Assembly (NCBI RefSeq): GCF_963678635.1
Contig: NC_087071.1
Location: 38,589,858 to 38,653,857, forward strand
Direction of reading: 5' to 3'
Origin: Symsagittifera roscoffensis
Taxonomy: Eukaryota; Xenacoelomorpha; Acoela; Convolutidae
Length of the DNA stretch: 64,000 nt
How positions within the stretch are numbered: the first letter of the stretch is position 1; every line of letters starts with the position of its first letter. Below, piece by piece: positions 10,537 to 20,100 of the stretch. The position numbers and the translations under genes were made by a program. Under the pieces are notes generated by a model. It was given only the letters and a program-made list of their open reading frames with translations. It made no database searches and had not been told where the DNA came from.

Positions 10537-11394
10537 TTAGTCGTCGGGGAAAAAACCGTGGGGGAAGATGTCGTGGATGAGATCGGAAGTTGTTAGTAGT
10601 TTAGCTAAGATGCGAATGATATTTTTAGTCTGAAGCAGTGGCCAAAGCAATTGAAGTGCCTTGATAGTGGTTATTTCTTCAGTGCCAACTGCAAACTCAT
10701 AAGGTGTGTTTTGGATTAGATTATATAATTTGTGATTGAATTTAGTGTTGTGGATGAATTCTAAAATTGGGATTTCTATAGGTTGTACAAACTCGTGCGG
10801 GATAAGGAAGGGTCGGGATTCTTCGGCGTTGAAGGTCTTGGTGATGGGACAGAAGATGTACATTTGGGTTATGGGATCATAATTGCGAAGAATACCATGA
10901 AGGTTAGTATCTTTAATGCAATATGTGAAATTTAGGAAAAATGGTGAAGTGTATTTGGAATTAATGAATTGAAAACGATGGTGTGGTTGTCTAGAGGGTG
11001 TGTGTAGGTCAAAGTGATTTTGGATGAAGTGATAATAACTATATGTGTGGGTTTGTTTAGTACGCAACATAATATCGTGTGAGCAGTGTAAATCTCTTTC
11101 GTGTGGTGCAAGGAAATGAAAGGTTAGTGAAAATATTTGGAAGCGTTCTTTAAAACTTTCGTATGCTTGTGTGTCTGTTAGTGCTTCTGAAATAATGTGA
11201 TCAAACTTTCGGTCGAAGATGTTTAGTGTAAATATATATGGTGTCTTGATGAAAAATTTCTCAGTAATTTGTGGATTAGCGAAGCGATCGTCGTCTAAGA
11301 ATTGATCTTGGTTAGCTCTGATGATGTTGTGATCATAGTATTCGAGTGTATATTCGTTAGCTCTAGGTGCAGTGTGTGTTTTTAGTGATTTTTT
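10537..11394 (-). CDS. ORF4: unrecognised protein in frame after the ORF3 amber codon
   Basis: The first Met gives 177 codons (11070 to 10537), but the frame is open without a Met back to the TAG at 11395-11397, giving 285 codons. It is the same frame as the 315-codon ORF3, so the two make one frame of about 600 codons with a single amber. The visible segments are DDDRFANPQITEKFFIK, HGILRNYDPITQMYIF and RIPILEF-like blocks; it is not obviously membrane-bound and has no signal peptide. Homologous blocks survive in the decayed element at 5850-6670, so it is a real gene of this lineage. The function is unknown. It could be expressed by readthrough, splicing or reinitiation at its internal Met. 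Confidence 0.6.
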   Translation of the reverse strand, partial: KKSLKTHTAPRANEYTLEYYDHNIIRANQDQFLDDDRFANPQITEKFFIKTPYIFTLNIFDRKFDHIISEALTDTQAYESFKERFQIFSLTFHFLAPHERDLHCSHDIMLRTKQTHTYSYYHFIQNHFDLHTPSRQPHHRFQFINSKYTSPFFLNFTYCIKDTNLHGILRNYDPITQMYIFCPITKTFNAEESRPFLIPHEFVQPIEIPILEFIHNTKFNHKLYNLIQNTPYEFAVGTEEITTIKALQLLWPLLQTKNIIRILAKLLTTSDLIHDIFPHGFFPDD

Positions 11395-12342
11395 CTATCC
11401 AACGTAAGTAAATTGTCTAGCGGTTAGTGGTGTAGTGAGTCGATATAGCATGTCCGTATTTCGCTCTATATCGATGTGAGTGTTAGATAAAGGTAAGCAA
11501 AGAGGGTTAGTAAAATGATAATATGAGGTCCAAGAGAGAGTGGGCATTAAAACGTATTCATCTACAAAGTTGCGTGTTTCGTTAGTGTCGTGGGGGGTGT
11601 TTAAGGTGTATTGTGGGAATGAGGGTAAGGTGATGGCTAAAAATTCTTTTGTGTTAGTATGCTTGGGGTGGTTGATGTATTCACGGGCTGTTCCTGGTTT
11701 TGCTGGGAAAGGATGGTTGGGGAACTTTCTTTTAAAAGTGCGGTAAGCTCTATTAGTGTTGAGTGAAGATTCAGTTGATGTGGATGATGGTGCTAATGAT
11801 TCAGTATAATTTGAAGAGGGTGTAGGGGTAGGGGGGTTGGATGAATTTATTGTGGAGGAGATTTGGTTTATTGTTGGGGTATGGAGGTGGTAGGGTTGTT
11901 GTTGAAGGGTAATAAAATTATCTAGCTCTGGGGAGATTCGGGGGGTGTCTGGAGAATGAGATGATTGGTCAGAATGAAGTGAGGAGTAGGTTGGGGTAAC
12001 TTGGAAAGCATAAGAGGGTGTGGAAGTGATTGGGTCAGGGTTATTGGATAATATGGGTTGAAAAGGGGGTTGAGAAAAATTAGAAGAATTATGAAAATTA
12101 TTGGATGGGGATGGTTCTGAGTCGGCAAATTCATCGGGGGTTTCAATATTCGGGTTATTGAGTTGTGAGATGGAATATAAAACTGAAATGTGTGAATTAG
12201 TGTCGGAATTCATGCCTGATGTTACATTACTAGATGGAAAATCGGGTGGCGGAAAAGCAAAAAGTGGTATTATTGGGATTGGAGAGGTAAGATTGGTTGG
12301 GTGGGAATTTGATCGGTGTAGTGATCCAAGTTGGCGGCTCAT
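11395..12342 (-). CDS. ORF3: Pro/Ser/Thr-rich unrecognised protein, 315 aa
   Basis: The ATG at 12342-12340 overlaps the envelope stop as ATGA. The first 200 residues are rich in Pro, Ser, Thr and Asn (for example NSSNPPTPTPSSNYTES) and look disordered. The last 110 are more ordered (FKRKFPNHPFPAKPGTAREY, then SWTSYYHFTNPLCLPL and DIERNTDMLYRLTTPL). It ends at a TAG at 11395-11397, after which the same frame stays open for 285 more codons. No known family is recognised. An accessory or regulatory protein is a guess from its position only. Confidence 0.65.
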   Translation of the reverse strand: MSRQLGSLHRSNSHPTNLTSPIPIIPLFAFPPPDFPSSNVTSGMNSDTNSHISVLYSISQLNNPNIETPDEFADSEPSPSNNFHNSSNFSQPPFQPILSNNPDPITSTPSYAFQVTPTYSSLHSDQSSHSPDTPRISPELDNFITLQQQPYHLHTPTINQISSTINSSNPPTPTPSSNYTESLAPSSTSTESSLNTNRAYRTFKRKFPNHPFPAKPGTAREYINHPKHTNTKEFLAITLPSFPQYTLNTPHDTNETRNFVDEYVLMPTLSWTSYYHFTNPLCLPLSNTHIDIERNTDMLYRLTTPLTARQFTYVG

Positions 12343-14957
12343 CGTGGGCTAAAAAAATGATTATTTTGAGACTGAAAAGCGGTGGTATGGGGTTGTTCAA
12401 TAATTTGTTCATAAGTACTATCATCTTGTGACTGGTGTGTCATTATATGTTGGATGGGACTTTGTGATGTGGTGAGTCGAAAATTTGGATTATGTGTGAT
12501 GGCTAAATTTCGAAAATTTCGTGGGACTAGGGATAGTGGATGGTTATTTGGTAGGGGTGGTAATTGTGGTGCCGTTGGCGTTATGTCTACATTGTTATGT
12601 TCTTCGTCGTATGTATTTTGTCGTGTTGCTATTTTTGTGTTGTATTCTTTTATTTGTGCGTCTAAAAGAATTTTGTTTATAGATGTAGATAAGGTTCCAA
12701 AAAATCCTGCAAAGAGTATGCGTGCTACGCTTGCTTGTCTGTTTACTTGTGTGTGTATAGCACATGTGTTGTAGATTCCTTTTAAAAGTGAGAAAAGAAA
12801 TCCAATAAAGTTAAACATTGCGCATAAAATAGTCAATTTTTCTAAGATGTAGTAGGGCCATCCTAGAAAATCGAGGATCTCATTTTTGAGTGTAACAAAG
12901 CTAAAAATGTTAATTGGTGATATATCTTGGGGACGGTATTTTTCACCGTTTAGATATATATAATCTTTAATGTCTTTAAAATATCCGCTATAGTCTTGCG
13001 TGTAGATATCGGCAAATCCTGCGGTTTCTGCAAGTTTGCGTAAATTTTGGTCTATTGATTGTCTTTGTATAATGTCCATTTGTGTTAATAATTCTTGGAA
13101 TTGTTGTGTTCTAATGTGATGTTGAATATCTGATTTTGAATAGATTCCTATTGATTGTAAGTCTATATTTGGGTTTCGAGCAATAGCGCGAATGCTTTCT
13201 GGTGAAAATTTTTTGAGTGATTGCATTGATGTGGGATATGGAGTGAGAAGATAATATTTATTTTCATCAGGGTTTAGTTGTACTACATTGTGGCTGTTTT
13301 CTGATCCACATGGGACTGCGGTATCCCAGAAATAGGTTCTTCGTGAAAGTGTATCCACGAAATGTACTTTATTCTTATAAAAGATAGGGATTCTTTTATA
13401 ACATCGTTTATCTTCAAAAACGTATAGTGGTGATACTTTTTTAGTACAAGTATAAAACCATAAGATGTTTCCTTCATAGTCTAAAAAATTTGATCTATTT
13501 CCAGATAATAAGTATCCTGCATAGGGTATTTTTAATACTGCTAGTGCAAGTGATTGTAATATTTGTGTTCGTTCTAATTCGCATAGTTGGTGTAGTGTTT
13601 CTAATTCGGAGAGTGACATTTCTTGAAAAATTCGGCTAATTGTATAATCTAGTTTCATATCTAAATGAATATCATAGTGGATATTACCGAAATATGTAGT
13701 ATTCATTAGTGATAATTCTTGTAAGCGTGTGCTTCTGGTGTCATGGGGTTTTAGATGTCCACCAGGTTGTCCGTTGCTTTTTTCAAAATTAACTGGTATA
13801 TAGGATGTTCCTTCGTTTAGAGGATGACCTGTGGCATATGGGTCGATTTTTACTTTTCCAGTGGTCATGTCGAATCCTTTTTCGTATTCAACTAATATTT
13901 CAGAGTATTGTGTTCTGTGAAGTGGATTCCTGTATTTACATGCAAGTTCTGTTTCTTGATATATTTGAAAACGTGTCAATTTATTTTCTATATTGTCTAT
14001 GTTTCTAAAATTAGAACTTAGTTTTCGTGATGGATGTACTTGTTCATATGGAACTGATTGTATAAAGTATTTTTCGTGAAATTTTATCATACGAGCGTGT
14101 ATTCTTGCTACTTGAAATGTTGTACATGTATCTTCGGGGAACCAAACAATTGTTGCTTGTGTTCTCGTTGTAGGGTCGCAATAACCTTGATCATTTTTAC
14201 AAGGTAATCGGATTCCTTGATAGATCATTGTATTATCTGATAAATCTCGTGTTAGTTGTATTTTTTCGAGTTGTATTTTCCAATCGAAAAACATTATTTC
14301 TTGGTATCCTTTATTTTTTGTGTCTGCTTTGCAGTTTGATGGGTTATTTATACCAATGTGTGGTATCCAATGTTTATCGTGTAGGTCATAGGTTAATCGT
14401 CCGTGTGCGCCGTTATATGGGTATTTTTCGTCTAGTTTTATATGTCCTTGGTGTCTTTCAAGTTGTGATTGATGTACAGAGTCTGAAAAAACTTGAAAGT
14501 TAACTAACTTTCTTTCGGAGTTTTTATTTTGTGTGATGTTTAGTCTAAGTAATTCATTTTTACAATCGTCGGGATTGAGATGTAAAAGACGTTCTATATT
14601 ACTCTGATAGAATGATTCATGGTCAAGTCGGTTTTTGTTTCCGTTCGAGACTTGTGAACAATGTACTTTCTTTTCGGAAAATGTTGCTGTGAATTTATAA
14701 CCTGTAACTGTTGTTGCTCGGGCTTTTGAATAGAGTGTTGCTATTACATTTGTGGTTTCTATAGCTTGTGGTTCTGTTTCACATTGTGATACTTGATTTA
14801 TTGCATATTTATGTAGTGTTTTTTGTTCATTTTCTTCACAATCGTAATGTGTTACTAATAAATCTTGTGGTCCTGTACGAGGGGAAGGGTTTATGTTTTG
14901 ATTTGAGATTACTAGAAAAAGGAGTTGGAGAAAAATTAATAATTTTAGAATATACAT
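12339..14957 (-). CDS. env: Envelope-like fusion glycoprotein, 872 aa
   Basis: The N-terminus is a signal peptide (MYILKLLIFLQLLFLVIS). A large Cys-containing ectodomain follows, with N-glycosylation sites such as NTT and NRS. A hydrophobic segment at about residues 700-725 (LTILCAMFNFIGFLFSLL) is the likely membrane anchor, followed by a second hydrophobic stretch (about 745-768) and a tail of about 100 residues. The conserved block around residues 445-560 (CELE, AGYLLSGNRSNFLDYEGN, KRCYKRIPIFY, VDTLSRRTYF) recalls glycoproteins of chuviruses and of LTR elements that captured them, rather than the baculovirus F-type of insect errantiviruses; this is an inference by eye. The ATG lies 13 nt inside the preceding ORF and the stop overlaps the ORF3 start. 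Degraded copies lie at 1-5.7 kb. Confidence 0.8.
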   Translation of the reverse strand: MYILKLLIFLQLLFLVISNQNINPSPRTGPQDLLVTHYDCEENEQKTLHKYAINQVSQCETEPQAIETTNVIATLYSKARATTVTGYKFTATFSEKKVHCSQVSNGNKNRLDHESFYQSNIERLLHLNPDDCKNELLRLNITQNKNSERKLVNFQVFSDSVHQSQLERHQGHIKLDEKYPYNGAHGRLTYDLHDKHWIPHIGINNPSNCKADTKNKGYQEIMFFDWKIQLEKIQLTRDLSDNTMIYQGIRLPCKNDQGYCDPTTRTQATIVWFPEDTCTTFQVARIHARMIKFHEKYFIQSVPYEQVHPSRKLSSNFRNIDNIENKLTRFQIYQETELACKYRNPLHRTQYSEILVEYEKGFDMTTGKVKIDPYATGHPLNEGTSYIPVNFEKSNGQPGGHLKPHDTRSTRLQELSLMNTTYFGNIHYDIHLDMKLDYTISRIFQEMSLSELETLHQLCELERTQILQSLALAVLKIPYAGYLLSGNRSNFLDYEGNILWFYTCTKKVSPLYVFEDKRCYKRIPIFYKNKVHFVDTLSRRTYFWDTAVPCGSENSHNVVQLNPDENKYYLLTPYPTSMQSLKKFSPESIRAIARNPNIDLQSIGIYSKSDIQHHIRTQQFQELLTQMDIIQRQSIDQNLRKLAETAGFADIYTQDYSGYFKDIKDYIYLNGEKYRPQDISPINIFSFVTLKNEILDFLGWPYYILEKLTILCAMFNFIGFLFSLLKGIYNTCAIHTQVNRQASVARILFAGFFGTLSTSINKILLDAQIKEYNTKIATRQNTYDEEHNNVDITPTAPQLPPLPNNHPLSLVPRNFRNLAITHNPNFRLTTSQSPIQHIMTHQSQDDSTYEQIIEQPHTTAFQSQNNHFFSPR

Positions 14958-16078
14958 GTGTATGATAATCCTGAGTATGGATTATAAAATGTAATGTAGC
15001 CAATTGTGTTTTTGGTATATCTGTCGTATTTGTATATTACTTCAGTAGTTATAAACGGTGGTGGTAGTGATTGAGCTGTTATGTTAGGTGGGTTTAATGG
15101 GTAGGGATGTTGGGTAATATTGTTTAACTTAACTGTGATTTCAAACTTTAATTGTAAACTGTTTTGTTGGAGTATTTGAATATTGTGATCACGGATATCG
15201 TTGTGAATATCTTGGCGATATTGTAATCTATTAAGTGCCCAGTTATGAAGGCGGTTACTTTCTTGATGTTAACCAAATAATGGTGGAGGTGCTGTAAATG
15301 TATTCCAATCTAATCTTAAAGGAATATTTATTGATGATTGTTCTCGATATCTGGCGTCGAGATTATTTGGAAAATTTAAGTTAAAAGGTGGTGGTGAAAT
15401 CTGGCTTATTGATGGTGTTGATGGTAGTGATAATGTTTCTGGTAGTGATGAGGATGTTGTTGTATCCGTAGAAATATCTATTGGATTATTGACTAAATTT
15501 AATTCACCTTGTGTAAATGAATGTGTTGTCCAATATGGTAGTCGTGATGCCTGGTTTGGGGGGTTAAAGGGATTTTCACGTATTTGTTCAGATGTTGGTG
15601 TTGAACCTAAGTAATCTGATGGTAGGCTTGAGGTGCTACGTTGTGAAAGAAGCGTAGGGGTTTCTGGTAATTTACCAATGGGGTTTTCTGGAGTGTTTTG
15701 TGATGGGGATTGAGGTATATCAAAATGAACTCGGGTAGTTGGAAAATTTCTGTTTCGTCGAGGATGTATATTTTGTCTATTTATTTCGACTGTATTTTGG
15801 TTTTGACTAGGATTTCTTATTCTACTTAGTTCTTGTGGTAGTGTTGGGTATAGGTTATATGTTGGTTCGCTTAGAGGTGCTTGTCGTTGAACTGGTTCTA
15901 GTGGTTCTGATAAACGAGCATGTCGTTCTTCAAAAGTGTATGGATTGTCTTGAAAAGAAATTCGTGTAGATGTTTGAGAATTTTGAGTAATTGAAGGTGG
16001 TGTTGGGTTATCTTGGGATGATGTCGGTGAAGACTGACTTTGTGACTGTTGGGTAGCAATTTTTGATAGAGTTTTGAA
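14945..16078 (-). CDS. Pre-envelope ORF without a Met, with one in-frame TAA
   Basis: After a double stop TAATAA the frame is open from 16078 for 269 codons, is interrupted by TAA at 15269-15271, and runs 107 more codons to a TAA at 14945-14947. No ATG occurs in the first part. The first part is Pro/Ser/Thr/Gln-rich and disordered (QSSPTSSQDNPTPPSITQN; EPLEPVQRQAPLSEP). The second part is more ordered (NRLHNWALNRLQYRQDIHND, IYKYDRYTKNTIGYITFY). Homologous sequence persists in the decayed element (1200-1770 and 2945-3710), so it is part of the lineage. Expression would need splicing, a non-AUG start or coupling to the upstream ORFs. The envelope ATG lies within its last codons. Confidence 0.55.
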
Positions 16079-16086
16079 TTATTACT

Positions 16087-16275
16087 TTAGTGAGAAAATT
16101 TGTGTTTATTATAATATTCTTCCAAAAAAAGAATTAGAAGGATTGTTGCTAGGGCAAATGTGAAGATTGCTTTCTTTATACGTTTACATATGGTCAAAAT
16201 GAGGGATGATAAGAATGCTATGAAAATTACAAACAATAAAAAAATATCAGTTCTACTGAAAATTGTTTGTATCAT
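16087..16275 (-). CDS. Small two-helix membrane protein, 62 aa
   Basis: The sequence shows two hydrophobic helices, about residues 10-30 (DIFLLFVIFIAFLSSLILTI) and 36-52 (AIFTFALATILLILFL), separated by a basic CKRIKK turn and followed by a polar tail. Its ATG overlaps the stop of the 76-aa ORF as ATGA. It is viroporin-like in size and hydropathy; that function is only inferred. No similar feature was sought in the decayed element because the region is lost there. Confidence 0.5.
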   Translation of the reverse strand: MIQTIFSRTDIFLLFVIFIAFLSSLILTICKRIKKAIFTFALATILLILFLEEYYNKHKFSH

Positions 16276-16502
16276 TTAGACAAGTTGTATAAATCGTACC
16301 TGTGGATATAATCAAGGGTTTTGGAAAGTTGGAGGAATAGTTCGAGAATAGTGTGGAAAATTAAAAAAATGTTACAAAAAATGATTAGGATTATTAGAAA
16401 AGATTCAAGTATATCAAAAAGAAATATTATAAAGGTTTCAAGTATTGTAAAAAAATGTTTAAGATTTATGAGTATTTGAGTAACTGATTGAGAGAAGAGC
16501 AT
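16272..16502 (-). CDS. Small hydrophobic membrane protein, 76 aa
   Basis: A long hydrophobic core (FIIFLFDILESFLIILIIF, then IFLIFHTILELFL) fills most of the protein, with a short basic/polar tail. The ATG directly follows a TAA (TAAATG) that closes a 53-codon Met-less frame (SDQ-like end: LKQQKIFDQEIIS). Its own TGA overlaps the ATG of the next small ORF. It is probably expressed, if at all, from the same transcript as its neighbours by reinitiation or splicing. AT-rich noncoding DNA can mimic such ORFs, so confidence is moderate. Confidence 0.45.
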   Translation of the reverse strand: MLFSQSVTQILINLKHFFTILETFIIFLFDILESFLIILIIFCNIFLIFHTILELFLQLSKTLDYIHRYDLYNLSK

Positions 16503-17100
16503 TTAAGAAATGATCTCTTGGTCGAATATTTTTTGCTGTTTGAGGCGATTTTCTAGTGTGGTCGGATTATTTATTAGTTTTTTGACAAGTGGGTTGAGTT
16601 TTGTAAAAAATTGTTGGGGGCAATTTTCATGGTGATCGGGAGGTCGTCTTTTTCTTTATTTTTGTTTGTCAAATGATCCGGGGTATGGTGAGATTTTTAT
16701 ACTTTAGGCTAATTAAAATATTCATTTTGTTACTTTAGGCTAAGTTAACAAATTTGTTTTGGGGGTATTCGTGGTCTGAGTTGGGGAAATATTGTTGATC
16801 TTTGGGTTATTAGATAAGGGAGGGGTATGGTATTATGGTGATATTTATTTTAGTTGTCAAGTTGGAGTGGTTTGCTTATTTTTGACCTGGAGGTCGTAAA
16901 GTTATAGTTATAGATGTGCCTGGGGTTCTATATGATTCGTCTAATTGGTCTTAGTTTGAGTTAGAGAAAGTGACGGATTGGATGAATCCTATTGGTCTAT
17001 TTTGAACTAGAATTATTGCGTACTTGTCAGCATGTTATTTTGAAAAATGTAAGTGAAAAATGTTTCGGAGGTTTCAAGATTGTGAAGTATAATGTTAAAA
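16503..17100 (-). other. Spacer between Gag-Pol and the small membrane ORFs
   Basis: 598 bases. The only coding-like stretch on the minus strand is a Met-less frame of about 53 codons (about 16660 to 16503, including RPPDHHENCPQQFF and TTLENRLKQQKIFDQ), ending TAA immediately before the next ATG. It could be a spliced exon. The rest shows no ORF; a repeated TACTTTAGGCTAA occurs at about 16700 and 16731. Confidence 0.5.
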
Positions 17101-20100
17101 TTACTTTTGAAATTCCACTTTCTTTAAAATTTTAGATTGGGGGATGAATATTTTATAGTTTTTACGTGGTTGATTTCGGAGTCTTGTTGTTTTTCTATTT
17201 TCTGATTTGTCGATTTGTTCTTGGGGTATTATTTGTTCGGTCATTTTTCTATTTTTTCTTTGTTTTGGGGATTCTTTATGGTTTTGTGTATTGTTTTTGG
17301 TGGCGGTTGGTTTTGTGTTTTGATTTTCGGTGGGGTTATCATTTTGTTCTGTGTTTTTCAGATGTGGTTCATTTTGAATGATTTTTAATCCTGTGAAAGA
17401 ATATAATTGAGTTAATTCGCGGAGTGCGTATTCTTTTGGGTAATAAGGTAATAGGTTGTTTCGATGTTGAACGATTTCTTTTTTGTTTGAGTCGGTAATT
17501 TTATATGTGACATCAGTGGGTTTTGCAATTATTTGGTATGGTCCTTTTCGAAGGGGTTGTAATTTTTTAGAAATTCTTTTTTGAGTATTAAAATTAGGTA
17601 TTAAAACAAATGTTCCAATTTTTAATTCGGAGGCTGGTGTAAAACGTGAATTGATTTGTTCATTAATGTTTTGTCTTTGTAATAACTTTTTTGTTATTTT
17701 TTGATAAGTTTCATTGTGTTTTTTATCTCTATTTAGAATCCATTCGGTGTGTGTACCGGAGGCTAGTTTAAGAATTTGTGGGTGATGAAAATGATCTTCA
17801 TCGTGTGTATGTAAAGGTAGGTTATAACAAATTGAATCTTTATTTGGTTGACAATAACCTTGTGCGTTTTTATGAGAATTTGCTGTAAACATTATTGGTT
17901 TGCGTGGCTTTTGGTTAAAAACCATTTCGTATGGTGACATTCCTAAAGTTGTCGTAATTTGTGAATTATATGCTAAGGGAAATAATTTTACATCTGCTGA
18001 CCATTCGGTATATTTTGTATCATTTCCGTTGATGATACATCTAAGATATTCTTGTAATGAACGGTTCATACCTTCGACTAAGCCGTTTGTCCAAGGTGCA
18101 TGAGATGTACGTGGTTTGTGTTTAATGTTATATAAATGACATAGTGTGATGATTTCATTATTTATGAATTCTGTACCGTTGTCTGTAACTAAAATTTCTG
18201 GTAGTCCGAATTTTGCTATCCAGTGTTCATAGAGTGTTGTGTAAGCGTAATAAGCGTTACAATGTGGTACTGGGTTAAGTGCTACATAATGTGTAAATGC
18301 GTCAACAATTACCATAATGTAGGAGTTTCCTTCGGATGAGGGTGAAATTGGTCCTTTAGTATCAAATGAGATACGATGGTTAAAGTACAAGCTTTGTCCT
18401 TTAAAATCTTGTTTTTGTGCTATTTGTTTTTGATTTGGGTAAGGTTTATTTAGTTGACATACTATACAATCATTGCATAGTACTTTTATCCAAATTGGTG
18501 CATTTGGGAAGTAAAAATTTTGTATAAAATTTGAATATGTTTTTTCTGATCCAGAGTGTCCTTTAATATTTTGTGTATGTGAAATATTAAAAGCTATAAG
18601 AATCATACTTAAAGGGAGACAGGGAACTGTAGATTCATTCAGGTTATACTCTAAAAGGTCTGTATTTTCGTTAATTGTTGTGTTGTTAAATTTACGAAAG
18701 TATCGGAGGAGTGTTTTGTTTCCTAGAATGGTTGAATCTGCCTTGACAGGTTTAGTTTTATATTTGTGCCATGATTTTAGTTGTCTAATTATCGGGTCAA
18801 GATTTTGATATTGTTTCAGTGTTGAAATTGTAATTATTTCTGTTGGAGGGAGAAAAATGTTTTCAATTTCGAATTTAGATAAAGGTATTGTATCAAGTGG
18901 GTCGTGGAGGTCAAAAACTTGATTTATTGTGTATTTTGAATCATTTGTTTGTGGTCCTGATAAATTTATTTTATCAGTTAAATTTTCTTTTTCAATTAGT
19001 GGAAAATGGTCTTTCTTAGGTGGGTGTTGTTTTGTTCGTTTTTGTTGGGTGTTATTTTTTATCCATTGAGAATATGGGATTGGTTTGAAAGTTGATGTTC
19101 CAAGTAAATCAACTTCATAATGATTATTTTGACAATCTAAATAAAGTGGGAAATGTTGTAAATTATTTATTTGTGATTGTTCAACGTCAGTTTTTACTGC
19201 ATATTTGCATTCCAATCGGGGTGATGTTTCATTTTCTGCAAGGTAGAATTTTATGTTTTTGGGTATTTCAACTGTTGTTTTTCGTGTAAGTAATTCAGGT
19301 GGTGTATTTCGACTTAAGGTGTCTGGTAATGCAAGATTTTTTCCTGCAGTCCAAACTATATGTAAGTTTGGAAATTTCATTAGAATTAGTTGAAATCTGT
19401 AAACTCGGTGGTTTGGGTTAGATTTTTGTGTAAAGAGAAAGATGATTGGTTTATGGTCTGTGAATAGAACTGTTGGATGTTTTGATCCAAGTATCAGAAA
19501 TTCATATTCTGTCAGTGTATATATTATGGCTGTACATTCTCTCATTAGAGTTGAGAGTCGTAGCTCTGCTTGAGTGAATAATCGAGAATTTGCTGATATG
19601 AGGTTCATTTTATTTGTACCATTATGTGATTGTAATAGTGCTGCACCGATGCCAAAGTTCGAAGCATCGCACATTGCATAAAATGGTTGATTTGAATCTG
19701 GAATTGTGTTTGAAATTTGTTCAGTTAAAAGTTTCTTTATTTCTTCAAATCGTGTTTGATGTTCTGTGTTCCATTCAAAATTATTTTGTTGTCTAAGGAT
19801 GTTATAAAATGGTCGTAGATATAATTGCATTTTATAAACATATTTACTTAAAAAGTTTAACATTCCAAGAAATTCTTGGATTTTCTTTTTATTTGTTGGT
19901 GGTTGAAGTTTTTGAATAGCGTCAATGCGTGATTTCAATGGAGTGATTGTTTTTCTTTCTATATTATGTCCTAAGAATTTAACTCTTGTCAAAAAGAAGT
20001 GTGATTTATCGGGGGCGGCCTTCAGGTTTTCGTTCTGAAGTATTTGGTGATATTTTTCTAAAACATTGAACATCTCGTCTTTTGTTTGTGATTGCATAAA

